From contig NC_079510.1 of assembly GCF_030052815.1 (NCBI RefSeq), positions 994,288 through 1,058,287 of the forward strand: a stretch of 64,000 nt of DNA. The letters are read 5' to 3'. The stretch is from Hevea brasiliensis (Eukaryota > Streptophyta > Magnoliopsida > Malpighiales > Euphorbiaceae). Shown here piece after piece: positions 1 to 12,700 of this stretch; within the stretch, counting starts at the first letter, position 1, and each line of letters starts with the position of its first letter. Position numbers and translations under genes: made by a program. The notes beneath the pieces are model-generated. The model worked only from the letters and a program-made list of their open reading frames with translations. It was not told the origin of the DNA and did not search any database.

Positions 1-1371
1 GTACAGCAGGAATTTGGCAAAATTGTCTTCATGAAAGTTGTTCCTTATTTTGTCTAGTTACATTTCCTTTTTTGAATCACTCCATTTGGAGTTTTGTAGC
101 TCAAGTTATGGCCTAAACACCATAACTGGCCGGATTGGACAGAATCCAAAATTCTGGGCAAAACTGGTTCTGCCAGATTTGGTAACCTAAGTTTGGTTGG
201 CAATTTGACTAGGTTATGGTCATAATTTGGATTTGTGTTCTTCATGAAAGTTGTAGGTCTATGTCTCAGCTTTCTTCTGGTAAAATTTCAGGTCAATTGG
301 ACCTTTCTACACTGAGTTATGACCAAATGAATAAATACTATTCATTTGATCATTTTGCCCAGGCAGAATGCAAGTCACCCGGATTAGGGCAATTTTTAAG
401 CCAACTTGGTTTGGTTTCTGGGCAGGGTTTCTCCACCAAAGTTGTGCCATTATGTTTCTAGTTTCATGTCCAATTAGCCTTGCACTAATTGAACCTCTAC
501 AACTCCATTTATAGCTATCCAAACAGGCTAGACTCACTTCTAGACCTGCAGGTCACTCAAGGCAGCTCACCCAAACTCAAATCCCAAGCTATAACTCACT
601 TCAATTCCTCATCATACATAGCCAACTGGTCACTAATTGACCATTTAAACTTTCATTCACCAACACATGAACAAAGTCCAAGTTTTGTGCCCCAAACCCT
701 AACTCCAACATTTCTCAAATCATGTAAACATATGCCAATCAATTTGTTCATCACAATTACTCATCAATATCACTAATAAACATAACTAATTCCATCAAAA
801 CTATTAATTTTCCTCTTATTCCTATGGCTTCTGAAAATTTAACTTCTCCCATACTTCATATTTTCTTCAATTTTCATGTCATACTAGCTTGTTTCAACAT
901 GCATATAACACTTAAAGAAGAGAAATGAGGTAATTATGGCATTAACCTTGACTTGGCTCTTTCTTCTTCTTGCAAACTTCAAGTTTTCTTCAATCTTTCA
1001 CTTTTAATCTTCTTACCATAAGCAAATATGAAGTTTTTGTTTTGGGGACTAACTAATTTATGGAGATTTTGCAAGGATTTAAAGCTTGGGAAGGAAAAGA
1101 AAAATGGAGGAAAGGATGAAGAGTGGTTCGGCCAAAGAGAAAGTGGAAGAGAATCTGATTGTTTTCTTTCATTTTCTGCCCCATTTATTCATTTTAAATG
1201 GGTTATAACCATGTGTCACCATGTGATTAGGTGGAGGCACACTAATGACATCATGTGATGTCATAAATTCCCATTTAATTCATTTTTTTTCTTTTCTTTT
1301 CTACTCATTTTCAATTCAATTTTTAGTAATATTTATTTATATTTTATGTCATAATAATTATTTACTTAACT
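1..1371 (-). repeat. 3' LTR of the gypsy element, part 1
   Basis: Aligns by eye along its whole length with 11105-12457 of the 5' LTR, with few substitutions and small indels. It continues beyond the left edge of the window; about 1.36 kb of LTR should lie further left. It stops at 1371 with TAACT, the left copy of the target duplication of the nested solo LTR, and resumes at 4561. Confidence 0.9.
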
Positions 1372-4300
1372 TGTGACACCCCTTACCCGTCTACAGTGTA
1401 GCTGAGCAAGATATGCCACACAATGTACCGAAACACCATATTTTAATTCAATCATTTTTTATTCTTCCTAATTTTTTTTTTCATAGTTATGGAGTACAAT
1501 TTGTGAAATATAATTCATTTCAGTCATTTATTGAAATCATAAATTTATTTGAGGTTCCGCAAATTTTATAGAAAATCCAACAGAGTACCGGCTAAAAATG
1601 GAAAAAATAGTTCTTCGGAACCTGTGAAAAACACTTCCAATATTTTCAATTAATCCCAAACTCCATTTCATCAACAAAATCTCAATATTTTTTTCAACAA
1701 CATTTCCATTTCTCAATCATTCATCTCATATGATAATCATGTAAAAGTCATAAATAAATATTCACTTTTTCATTCATAAATATAATTTCCACTATTTACA
1801 TTAATACCAAAATACATTACATAAGTTTCAATTACATATGAGAAAATAAAAGTTAATTATAAAATACCCAAAATGAAACCTAGTGTCCTACCAATGCACT
1901 GACGTCGGTGAGGTGACACGGACACTATGCAGAGCTGCAGAAGGCCTCACCCAGTCTGTGGTCTACTAGGCTCTCGGCCGGTCTCTCCAGAACCTATGCG
2001 TGGCAAAAGCAACGCGCTAAGCAATAATGCTTAGTGGTGCCAATAATAAAATAAAAAGAAATAACAAAAAATAAATATGCAGTTAATGTATTGATGTCTC
2101 ATTGCAAATAAATTTTCGATGAGTATTTGTAGTCTTACTTATTTTGTACTTGTTATATTCATTATTTCATTAAATTTATCCACTTTCATTTTTGGTTGCC
2201 CAAGTAACCTATACTGGACGACTGGACTAGATAAACGGGTAAACTAGCACTGGGTATCAAGTAACTCGGGCCGTCACACCATCGGTCACATATGTGTCTC
2301 CCGGTGTACAATGAGCGACTAATAAGTCAATAACATTAGGCACAAGGCCAAGTATCAACATAATGTCAGAATGGCTAAAAGCCATGAAATTACAGAATGG
2401 CATAATGCCATGTGCAGTACTGCTAACTAAACCCTATTGGTATGCCAACCTATCCAAACCAATCTTGCTAGGTGTACTAGGGCATGTTACACTTTTAAAC
2501 TTTACAATTCTTAAAATTTAAGTTTAGGTGTTACTATTCATTTCATTAGTCAACTAAAATATTAACTTTTACATAGATAATAGGTACATTAGTTCTAATA
2601 CTCCCAACATACCACATTTTGCATTCTAAAATTATTGGTATTGGTTGCCAATACCATTTCTAAGCTTAGTGTTAATTATTCACAATTTTCAGATTTCAAG
2701 CCTTATGTTTACTGTTCCATTGGTTATTTGTACAGTAGGAATTTGACAAAATTGTCTTCACAAAAGTTGTTCCTTATTTTGTCTAGTTATATTTCCTTTT
2801 TTGAATCACTCCATTTGGAGTTTTGTAGCTCAAGTTATGGCCTAAAAACCATAACTGGCCGGATTGGACAGAATCCAAAATTCTGGGCAAAATTAGTTCT
2901 GGCAGATTTGGTAACCTAAGTTTGGTTGGACATTTGACTAGGTTATGGTCAGAATTTGGATTTGTGTTCCCCATGAAAGTTGTAGGTCTATGTCTCAGCT
3001 TTCTGCTGGTAAAATTTCAGGTCAATTGGACCTTTCTACACTGAGTTATGACTAAATGAATAAATACTGTTCATTTGGTCATTTTTGCCCAAGTAGAATG
3101 CAGGTCACCCAGATTAGGGCAATTTTTAGGCCAACTTGGTTTAGTCTTCTGGGTAGGGTTTCTTCACCAAAGTTGTACCATTATGTGTCTAGTTTTATGC
3201 CCAATTAGCCTTGTACCAATTGAACCTAAACAACCCAAGTTATAGCTACCCAAACAGGCTGGACTCACATCCAGACCTACAGGTCACACAAGGCAGCTTA
3301 GCCAAACTCAAATCCCAAGCTACAACTCACTTCAATTCTTCATCATACACAGCCAAATGGTCACTAATTGACCATTTAAACTTTCATTCACCAACACATG
3401 AACAAGATCTAAGTTTTTGTGTCCAAACCCTAGCTCAAATTCAAGGTTCACATAACACATGTCAATTAGGCATACTAATCCATTTCAAATTTATGTCTAC
3501 ACATCAACACCATTTCTAAGCCATTTTAAATCCATCAAAACCATCAACATTATCCCTTCCTTAGGGCTGCCAAATTCCATGGTGTACATACACATAAGTT
3601 TTATTTCATTTGACTTACAATTTCATACTCATTTTAAGTCCCTGACATGGAATAAAGAGAGAAATATGCATAAATAAGCACTAACCTCTTGTAGCTCAAA
3701 TCCAAGCCAACCAAGACTTTAATTTTTCTTTACTTTCTTACTCTTTCTTGGCTGCCAAACACTTCTCCTTGGTGTGGGTATAATTTTTAGTGAAGGGAGG
3801 ATAAGGTTTTGAGGTGAGGAAGCTTAGGAAAATCAACCTTTGAAAGAGAAAATGGAGAGAAAGCTTTTTGGCTATGGTGGACGGGAAATGAGGAAGAAGA
3901 GTTCAGTTTTTTCATTTCAATTTTCTGCCCATTTGACTCATTTTAAGTGGTTTATGGACATGTGTCACAATGTGATTGGGTGAGAGTACTTAGTGACATA
4001 AGTATGAGGTCAAAATTATAATTTTAATTCATTTTCTTTTCTTTTCTTTGCTACTCATTTTCAATTCAATTTTTAGCAATATTTATTCACATTTTATGTC
4101 ATAATAATTATTTACTTAACTGGACAAGTCGGTCAAAAATCACCTCTGAAGGCGAAATGACCAAAATGGCCTCCGTTTGGCTTAACAGACAAAAATTGTC
4201 TGTACCGATTGAAAAATTTTTCTAAGCATTTTATTGGCATTCTAATGCCATAGAATCCTCAATGACTCTTCTCTGGAGTCCCAAAAATTATTTTATGAAT

Positions 4301-4555
4301 TTTCCCCCGGGTCTAGGGCTCCTAGTTGCGAGAACCGCAACTTCCCACTAGGTTACCCATCGCTAGGGCACCGGCTCATTTAACTTGGTTGTATTTTATT
4401 TCTAAAATTTTTCCTAAATTTTTCTTATTAATATTTGAGTTAATTATGGTTCCTCACTTTAGTTTAAATATTTTTCCAGATGTTCTAGCTGTTTGGACCG
4501 ACACCAGTCACCGGAACAGTAGAATGTACGGAATTGCTATAGGGAGGGTGTTACA
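1372..4555 (-). repeat. Solo LTR of the same family, nested in the 3' LTR
   Basis: Complete LTR of 3184 bp: begins TGTGACACC and ends GTGTTACA on the + strand, the same termini as the 5' LTR at 9743-12892. It is flanked by a perfect 5-bp direct repeat TAACT (1367-1371 and 4556-4560), the mark of an independent insertion. No internal region remains, so LTR-LTR recombination removed it. It differs from the 5' LTR more than the host LTR does, so it may come from a different subfamily source copy. Confidence 0.9.
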
Positions 4556-4560
4556 TAACT

Positions 4561-4995
4561 GGACAAGTCGACCAAAAATCATTTCTGAAGACGAAATGAC
4601 CAAAATGCCCTCCGTTTGGCTTATTGAGCCAAAATTGTATGTACCGATTGAAAAATTATCCTAAGCATTTTCTTGGCATTCTAATGCCATAGGAACCTCA
4701 ATGACCCTTCTCTGGAGTCCCAAAAATTATTTTATGAATTTTCCCCCGGGTTTAGGGCTCCTAGTTGCGAGAACCGCAACTTCCCACTGAGTTACCCATC
4801 ACTAGGGCACTGGCTCATTTAACTTGGTTGTATTTTATTTCTAAAATTTTTCCTAAATTTTTCTTATTAATATTTGAGTTAATTATGGCTCCTCACTTTA
4901 GTTTAAATGTTTTTCCAGACATTCTAGCTGTCCCAGACGACACGATCCATCGAGCAGTAGAATGTACGAATCACTACTCTGATGAGGATGTTACA
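4561..4995 (-). repeat. 3' LTR of the gypsy element, part 2 (start of U3)
   Basis: Continues the LTR interrupted at 1371. It resembles both 12458-12892 (5' LTR) and 4117-4555 (end of the solo LTR), so this stretch looks like a tandem duplication until the TAACT target duplication is recognised. It ends GATGTTACA next to the polypurine tract. Confidence 0.88.
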
Positions 4996-5008
4996 ACTCT
5001 TCCCCTCT
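4996..5008 (-). other. Polypurine tract
   Basis: On the minus strand this reads AGAGGGGAAGAGT directly before the LTR start TGTAACATCC. This is the expected position and composition of the plus-strand primer of an LTR retrotransposon. Confidence 0.85.
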
Positions 5009-5497
5009 AATTTAAATTTCGTCCTCGAAATTTACTGGATGCAAACAGTTGAGGGAACTGTTGCCTCATCATTTCTTCACTTTCCCAAGTTGCCTCCTCG
5101 GTGTTGTGGTGCCTCCAAAGCACTTTCACCAGTGGAATCTGCTTATTCCTCAACTCTTTCACTTCCCGAGCCAGGATCCGTATGGGTTCTTCTTCATATG
5201 TTAAATCCGGTTGTACTTCAATTTCTTCCATGGAGATAACATGTAAAGGATCTGAGCGGTATCTTCTTAGCATAGATACGTGGAACACATTGTGGATCTT
5301 GTCCAGCTCTGGTGGTAAAGCTAGCCTGTAGGCCACTGGACCCACACGTTCAATGACTTCATATGGGCCAATGAATCAAGGGCTTAACTTACCTTTTCTT
5401 CCAAACCTCTGTACCTTCTTCCACAGTGACACCTTGAGGAACACTTTGTCACCAACCGCATATTCTATTTCTTTCTCTTCAGGTCGGCATAGGATTT
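5007..5497 (-). pseudogene. Polyprotein C-terminus: integrase tail and chromodomain-like region
   Basis: The longest open stretch (5007-5345, 112 codons) contains a typical chromovirus integrase tail, PVAYRLALPPELDKIHNVFH, and ends with a chromodomain-like segment with the motifs VLWRHH and EATWE. Upstream, the GDKVFLK segment and FIGPYEVIERVG are readable, but in-frame stops interrupt at about 5496 and inside the FIGPY segment (about 5376). In chromoviruses this tail directs integration to chromatin marks; the activity is unlikely here because the polyprotein is broken. The natural stop follows residues GRNLN at 5007. Confidence 0.85.
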
Positions 5498-6191
5498 TTA
5501 TCTGTCTGAGGCAACCTTCAGATTGGCTTTGATTAGCTTTACCTTCTCCTCAGTCTGTTTCACCAAGTCTGGCCCTACCAGTTTATCTTCACCCAATTCA
5601 ATCCAGCACACTGGAGTTCTACATTTCCTCCCATACGGTGCTTCATACGGGGCCATTTGGATACTAGCTTGGTAGCTACTGTTGTATGCAAATTCTGCCA
5701 GTGGGAGGTATCTATCCCAACTTCCCTCAAACTTAATGACACAACTCATCAGCATATCCTCAAGGACCTACCATATATTTCATGTTATTATTATCATTTC
5801 AGTTCAATATTTGTATTAGTTCAATTGGTTTCAATTGTTTACCTGGATTACTCTTTCTGATTGCCCATCGGTCTGAGGATGGAAAAAGTCTTTGAAGTGG
5901 AGTTGTGTACCCAAGGATTCATGCAATTTCTTCCAAAATCTTGATGTAAACCTTGGGTCTCGATCAGATATAATGGAAAGTGGAATTCCATGCAGTCTAA
6001 CTATCTCACTGATGCTTCTTCTGGGGGAGAGGTAGACCACTTACAAAATCCATGGTGACCCGATCCCATTTCCATTCAGGTATGCGTATAGGCTGTAGCA
6101 AACCCGATGGAACTTGATGTTCTGCCTTGACTTGCTGACATGTCAAGCATTTAGTCACATAGTCAGTTATGTCCTTCTTCATACCAGGCCA
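5498..6191 (-). pseudogene. Integrase core, with internal deletion and an intron-like insert
   Basis: From high to low coordinate: the Cys-Cys part of the zinc-binding region (CLTCQQ), MDFVSGLP, then a jump straight to [21 protein letters not shown]. The segment normally between these (with VDRLTKSAHF and the first catalytic Asp) is absent, and the reading frame changes at the joint near 6022. The second Asp (SDRDPRF) and the catalytic Glu region (TDGQSERVIQ) remain. After VIQ a 75-bp stop-filled block with GT-AG ends (5768-5842) precedes LEDML, and the sequence continues to KVASDR. With the first catalytic Asp gone the integrase cannot be active. Confidence 0.9.
5768..5842 (-). other. 75-bp GT-AG intron-like insert in the integrase
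   Basis: On the minus strand the block starts GTAAACAATTG after ATCCAG and ends ATATGGTAG before GTCCTTGAGG. It is AT-rich, contains stops, is a multiple of three in length and divides the conserved VIQ/LEDML joint cleanly. It therefore looks like a small spliceosomal intron, though a random insertion is possible. Confidence 0.55.
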
Positions 6192-6812
6192 CTAATAATG
6201 AAGCTTCAGATCATGATACATTTTTGTACTTCCTGGGTGCATAGCATAAACACTAGTGTGTGCCTCTTTCAGAATATTGGCTTTCAATTCCCCATTATCT
6301 GGTACACATACTCTTCCTTTGTAGTACAGACACCCATCTGCTTTCACCTCATAGTCAGTTACTTTCCCTTCTGAGACTTTACTCACAGTAGTCATTAACT
6401 TTTCATCTACCTTCTGCCCATCTAAAATCTGTTGTAACAGGTTTGGCCTCACTTGCAACTCAGCCAAAATAGCTCCATCTCGAGCCAAAGATAGGTGGGC
6501 ATTCAATGATCTCAGAGTGGTGATGGATTTTCTGCTCAAAGCATCAGCAACTACATTTGCCTTCCCAAGATGGTAATCAATTACACAATCATAATCCTTC
6601 AGGAACTCAATCCATCGCCTCTGTCTGAGGTTGAGCTCCTTCTGGGTTGGCAAGTATTTCAGACTTTTGTGGTCTGTGTAAATGTAGCACTTTTCACCAT
6701 ACAAGTAGTGCCTCCATATCTTTAGTGCGAAGATAATTGCTGCAAGTTCTAGATCATGGGTAGGGTAATTCTGTTCATGTGGCCTTAGTTGCCTGGAAGC
6801 ATAAGCGACCAC
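6192..6812 (-). pseudogene. Pol: RNase H C-terminal part and integrase zinc-binding region
   Basis: Open stretch of 206 codons. [19 protein letters not shown] and [10 protein letters not shown] are classic Ty3-gypsy RNase H motifs, followed by [14 protein letters not shown]. The start of the integrase HHCC finger is seen as [20 protein letters not shown]. It is in frame with the RT segment upstream and separated from it by a single stop at about 6819. A further stop follows KLHY, directly before the conserved WPGMKKD. Confidence 0.92.
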
Positions 6813-6821
6813 CTTCCCCTC

Positions 6822-7457
6822 TTACATCAATATACACCCTAACCCATTATGCGAGGCATCACTGTAGACCACAAAGTCCTTTCCCGACACTGGCTGTGTT
6901 AACATTGGTGCCTCTGTCAACATAGCCTTCAACTTCTCAAAACTGGTCTGACACTTGTCATTCCAGTCAAATCTGACATTCTTGTGTAACAACTTGGTTA
7001 TAGGAGCAGCTATTAAGGAAAATCCCTTCACAAATCTTCTGTAATACCCAGCTAGCCCCAAGAAACTTCTGACCTTAGTTGTATTTCTGGGAGGCTTCCA
7101 TTCCATCACTGCTTCTATTTTCTTGGGATCCACCCTAATCCCATTAGCTGATACTATGTGCCCAAGGAATGCAATCTCATTCAACCAGAAGTCACACTTG
7201 GACAACTTAGCATACATCTTCTTTTCTCTCAGGGTTTGCAGAACAATCCTCAAATGCTCATCATGTTCTTCCCTGGTCTTGGAATACACCAAAATATCAT
7301 CAATAAAGACCACTATGAACCGATCTAGGTATGGATGAAAGATACAGTTTATAAGGTCCATGAATGCCGCTGGTGCATTTGTTAGGCCAAAAGGCATCAC
7401 CAAAAAAGTCATAATGCCGATACCGGGTCCTGAATGCAGTCTTTGGCACATCTCCAT
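6822..7457 (-). pseudogene. Pol: reverse transcriptase palm and start of RNase H
   Basis: Contains [17 protein letters not shown] and the catalytic [11 protein letters not shown] (the YxDD-box equivalent), then [31 protein letters not shown] and [17 protein letters not shown]. It is one base out of frame with the upstream RT segment, so a frameshift lies near 7420. It ends in an in-frame TAA inside RNase H. Confidence 0.92.
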
Positions 7458-8463
7458 CCTTCACCCTCAACTGATGATACCCTGATCTAAGATCAATTTT
7501 GGAAAATACTCCTGCTCCCTTCAACTGATCAAACAGATCGTCAATTCTACGCAACGGATATTTGTTCTTCACAGTCATTTTATTCAACTGCCGGTAATCG
7601 ACACATAACCTCAAAGTCCCATCCTGCTTCTTTACGAACAGCACTGGAGCTCCCCATGGTGACACACTGGGGTGTATGAACCCTTTATCCAGCAACTCCT
7701 GTAACTGGATTTTCAGTTCCTTCAATTTTGTGGGTGCCATCCTATAAGGAGCATTAGAGATTGGTGTTGTACCCGGCAGTATCTCAATAGCAAATTCAAC
7801 TTCCCTTTCTGCTGGCAAGACAAGCAATTCTTCAGGGAACACATCTAGAAAGTCTCTTACTGTGGGTATGTCACACAGATTTGGCTTAGCCTGCCTAGTA
7901 TCCACCACATGTGCTAGGTAGGCTTCACAGCCTTTTCTCATTAGTTTTCTTGCAACTGTGGCTAAGATGACATTGGACAAGAAATCTATCCCCACAACTG
8001 TGATCTCATTACCCGCAGGAGTTTTCAAAGAAATCCTCTTCAGTTTACAATCAACCATTGCCTGATGATGTGACAACCAGTCCATTCCCAAAATCATGTC
8101 AAACTCATGGAAAGGTAACTCAATCAGGTCTGCCAAGAATTCATACCCCTGAATCCTTAACGGGCAACCCTTGTACACTTTGTTCACCACTACACTGTGG
8201 CCCAATGGATTAGTGACCAGAATGTCTTGGTCACTCTCCCCTACTAATATCCCCCTTTCAACGAGTAAGTTGATGCAGATGTATGAATGAGTGGATCCTG
8301 GATCCACCAATGCATGCACAGATGTATTGTAGAGGGAGAACGTACCCCTGATGACGTCCGGGGCATCTTGCTCCTCCTGAGCTCTTATGGCATAGGCTCT
8401 GGCAGGTGCTTTGCCCTCAGGCCTCTCTACTAGCTTAGATGCAGGCCTCTGTGATGGTCCCAC
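7420..8463 (-). pseudogene. Pol: aspartic protease and N-terminal half of reverse transcriptase
   Basis: The open frame runs from about 8463. The protease active site reads [11 protein letters not shown], and [10 protein letters not shown] is the usual second protease motif. A linker leads to RT with [33 protein letters not shown] and [15 protein letters not shown]. After KTAFRTRY the frame is lost, and the continuation is in the ORF beginning at 7457. No in-frame stop occurs in this ~345-codon segment. Confidence 0.92.
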
Positions 8464-9615
8464 TGCCTCAGATTTGCCAGATTTCCTACCCCTTTGTGGT
8501 GCAAGAGCAGGTCTATCTGCTTGTGTTGGAGCAGCTGTAGCAGTTCTGCATGGACAGTTTCTTAACTAATGCTCTATTGACCCACACCTTAAACAGGCGC
8601 CAGTCACTCGCCAACACTCCCCCTTATGCCACTTCAGGCAATGTGGACATGCAGAAGATGCTGGGGCTGGTCCCCTGAACCCCGTCCCTAGAGAGTTGCC
8701 CACTGATGGTGTGGACTGACCTCTCCTAGGGGTGAACTGTGGCCTGGGCCCCTGAGACTGACCCTAATCTTGAGGTTGACCTGAACTCTGTGCAAGTGGA
8801 CCTTTGAACTTCTTCCCAAGTGCAGGAGATGAATTAGACTGACCCAGGCCCCTCTTCTGCTGTCTCTCTCTTCTGGTCTGCTCACTTATTCTAACCTTTT
8901 CAACTTTTATTGCAGCTTCCACTAACTTGGTGAAGTCTGTGATTCCCAAGGCAGTGATCATGATTTTTATATTGTCATTTAATCCCTCTTCAAATCTCTT
9001 ACACCTTTCGGCCTCATTAGGGACTATCTCCCTTCCGTAGCGGCTCAGCCTGACAAATTCCTTTTCATACTCTGCCACTGTCAGCTGTCTCTGCCTCAAA
9101 TTAATGAACTCTCTTCTTCTCTCTTCCAGGTATACACTACCCACATATTTCTTCTTGAATTCTGAGAGGAAGAAGTCCCAAGTTATTACTTCTGGCTGTA
9201 CTTCACTGGACACCATATCCCACCATTCATATGCATCATCTTGCAACAGAGATACAGCAGCTTCTAGGTTTTGCTCTGGAGTGCAGTGGAGTTATTTTAA
9301 AACCCTTCCTGTTCTGTTCAACCAATTTTCAGCTACAACAGAATCATCTTCTCTCTTGCCAAAGAAATCCACTGCTCCAAATTTTCTCAGTCTTTCCAGG
9401 TGTGATTTATGCTGTGGAGGTGGAGGTGGTGGTGGCATTACTCCAGCCATTTGTCTAAAGAATTCGGCCATTTGCTGGAACATGGCCTGTGGAGGCTGAG
9501 CAGGCTCTGCTGGAGCTGGTGGAGCAGGTTCTCCCCTACCCTCAGTCTCAGCTACTGCAGGTGGAGCATGACTCTCCACTTCTTCCTCAACTGCCTTTTG
9601 AGATATGGGGTCCAT
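8464..9615 (-). pseudogene. Gag and zinc knuckle, interrupted by three stops
   Basis: Starts at ATG 9615 (MDPISQKAVEEEV). A proline-rich N-terminal part with seven consecutive prolines is followed by a retrotransposon Gag domain with DDAYEWWDMV, WDFFLSEFKKKY and EYEKEFVRLSRYG, then a basic stretch. Near 8548-8590 a CX2CX4HX4C knuckle is readable (CLRCGSIEH, stop, LRNC). In-frame stops occur at about 9292, 8762 and inside the knuckle; all pieces stay in one frame, which indicates point mutations. Gag packages the element RNA. Confidence 0.9.
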
Positions 9616-9725
9616 ATCCTATTCAAAATAACAAAGACAAATAGATCTGCATTAGTGTCACCTCAACTCTTACAAATACAATGCATGGTATGGACTCGAT
9701 CTAGGCCCAGAAACGCCTAAACCGT

Positions 9726-9737
9726 GCTCTAATACCA
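9726..9737 (-). other. Primer binding site, initiator tRNA-Met type
   Basis: On the minus strand TGGTATTAGAGC lies five bases inside the end of the 5' LTR (LTR end GGTGTCACA). It matches the usual plant tRNA-Met site TGGTATCAGAGC except for one C-to-T difference. Confidence 0.85.
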
Positions 9738-9742
9738 CTAAA

Positions 9743-12700
9743 TGTGACACCCCTTACCCGTCTACAGTATAGCCGAGTAAGATATGTCACATAGTGTACC
9801 GGAACACCCTATTTTATTTCAATCATTTTTATCCTTCCTAAATTTATTTCTTTCATAGTTATGAAGTATAATTCGTGAAATATAATTCATTGAAGTCATT
9901 TATTGAAATCATAATTTTATTTGAGGTTCCGCAAATTTTATAGAAAATCCGACAGAGTACCGGCTAAAAATGGATAAAACAGTTCTTCGGAATCTATGAC
10001 AAACACTTCTAAAATTTTCAATCAATCCCAAACTCCATTTCATCAACAAAATCTCAATATTTCTCAAATATACTCCCATTTCTCATCATTTTATTTCATA
10101 GGATATTCATGTACAAGTCATAAATAAATATTCACTTTTCCATTCATAAGCATAATTTCCACTATTTACATTGATAACAAAATACATTACATGAGTCTCA
10201 ATTTCATATGAGAAAATAAAAGTTAATTACAAAATACCCAAAATGAAACCTAGTGTCCTACCAATGCACTGATGTCGGTGAGGTGACATGGACACTATGC
10301 AGATCTGCAGAAGGTCTCACCCAGTCTGTGGTCTACTGGGCTCTCGGTCGGTCTCTACAGAACCTACGCGTGGCAAAAAGCAACGTGCTAAGCAATAATG
10401 CTTAGTGGTGCCAATAATAAAATAAAAAGAAATAACAGAAAGTAAATATGCAGTGCATGTTTTGATGTCTTATGCAAACAATCTTTCGATCATTGTTGGT
10501 AATCTTATTTATTATGTACCTGTTCTATTCATTATTTCATTAAATTTGTTCACTTTCATTTTTTGGTTGCCCAAGTAATCTATACTGGATGACTGGACTA
10601 GATAAACGGGTAAACTGGCACTGGGTATCAAGTACCTCAGGCCGTCACACCATCAGTCACATATGTATCTCCCGGTGTGCAACTGAACAGCTAATAAGCT
10701 GTAATAACATTAGGCACAAAGCCAAGTCTCAACATAATGTCAGAATGGCTAAAGGCCATAAAATCACAGAATGGCATAATGCCATGTGCAGTATTGCTAA
10801 CTGAACCCTATTGGCATGCCAACCTATCCAAACCAATCTTGCTAGGTGTACTAGGGCATGTTACACTTTTAAATTGTACAATTCTTGAAATTTAAGTTTA
10901 GGTGTTACTATTCATTTCATTAGTCAACTAAAATGTTGACTTTTGCATAGACAATAGGTACACTGGTTCTAATACTCCCAACATACCACATTTTGCATTC
11001 TAAAATTATTGGTATTGGTTGCCAATACCATTTCTAAGCTTAGTGTTAGTTATTCAAAATTTTCAGATTTCAAGCCTCATATTTACTGTTTCATTGGCCA
11101 TTTGTACAGCAGGAATTTGGCAAAATTGTCTTCATGAAAGTTGTTCCTTATTTTGTCTAGTTACATTTCCTTTTTTGAATCACTCCATTTGGAGTTTTGT
11201 AGCTCAAGTTATGGCCTAAACACCATAACTAGCGAGTTGGATAGAATCCAAAATTAGGCAAAGCGGTTACTGCATTTGGTAACCTAAGTTTGGTTGGCAA
11301 TTTGACTAGGTTATAGAATTTGGATTTTTGTTCTTCATGAAAGTTGTAGGTCTATGTCTCAGCTTTCTGCTGGTAAAATTTCAGGTCAATTGGACCTTTC
11401 TACACTGAGTTATGACCAAATGAATATTTATTTGGTCATTTTGCCCAGGTAGAATGCAAGTCACCCGGATTAGGGCAATTTTTAAGCTAACTTGGTTTGG
11501 TTTTCTGGGCAGGGTTTCTTCACCAAAGTTGTGCCATTATGTGTCTAGTTTCATATCCAATTGGCCTTGCACCAATTGAACCTCTACAACTCCATTTATA
11601 GCTACCCAAACAGGCTGGACTCACTTCCAGACCTATAGGTCACCCAAGGTAGCTCATCCAAACTCAAATCCCAAGCTACAACTCACTTCAATTCCTCATC
11701 ATACACAGCCAAATGGTCACTAATTGACTATTTAAACTTTCATTCACCAACATATGAACAAAGTCCAAGTTTTGTGCCCCAAACCCTAACTCTAACATTT
11801 CTCAAATCATGTAAACATATGTCAATCAACTTGTTCATCACAATTACTCATCAATATCACTAATAAACATAACTAATTCCATCAAAACCATTAATTTTCC
11901 TCTTATTCCTATGGCTGCCGAAAATTTAACTTCTCCCATACTTCATATTTTCTTCAATTTTCATGTCATACTAGCTTGTTTCAACATGCATATAACACTT
12001 AAAGAAGAGAAATGAGGTAATTATGGCACTAACCTTGACTTGGCTCTTTCTTCTTCTTGCAAACTTCAAGTTTTCTTCAATCTTTCACTTTTAATCTTCT
12101 TACCATAAGCAAATATGAAGTTTTTGTTTTGGGGACTAACTAATTTATGGAGATTTTGCAAGGATTTAAAGCTTGGGAAGGAAAAGAAAAATGGAGGAAA
12201 GGATGAAGAGTGGTTCGGCCAAAGAGAAAGTGGAAGAGAATCTGATTGTTTTCTTTCATTTTCTACCCCATTTATTCATTTTAAATGGGTTATAGCTATG
12301 TGGCACCATGTGATTGGGTGGAGGCACACTAATGACATCATGTGATGTCATAAATTCCCATTTAATTCATTTTTTTTCTTTTCTTTTCTACTCATTTTCA
12401 ATTCAATTTTTAGTAATATTTATTCACATTTTATGTCATAATAATTATTTACTTAACTGGACAAGTAGGCCAAAAATCATCTCTGAAGACGAAATGACCA
12501 AAATGCCCTCCGTTTGGCTTATTGAGCCAAAATTGTCTATACCGATTGAAAAATTTTCCTAAGCATTTTCTTAGCATTCTAATGCCATAGGAACCTCAAT
12601 GACCCTTCTCTGGAATCCCAAAAATTATTTTATGAATTTTTTCTCGGGTCTAGGGCTCCTAGTTGTGAGAACCGCAACTTCCCACTGGGTTACCCATCAC

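Noticed and set aside
1028..1258. 76-codon ORF conserved also at 12115-12345
   Set aside because: Both copies lie in the two LTRs of one element and agree only because the LTRs are nearly the same; the protein has no known motif.
4117..4995. 440-bp tandem duplication in the LTR U3
   Set aside because: The TAACT target duplication shows that the two copies belong to two different LTRs, one nested in the other.
5007..9615. Intact autonomous retrotransposon
   Set aside because: Several in-frame stops, one frameshift and loss of the first catalytic integrase Asp.
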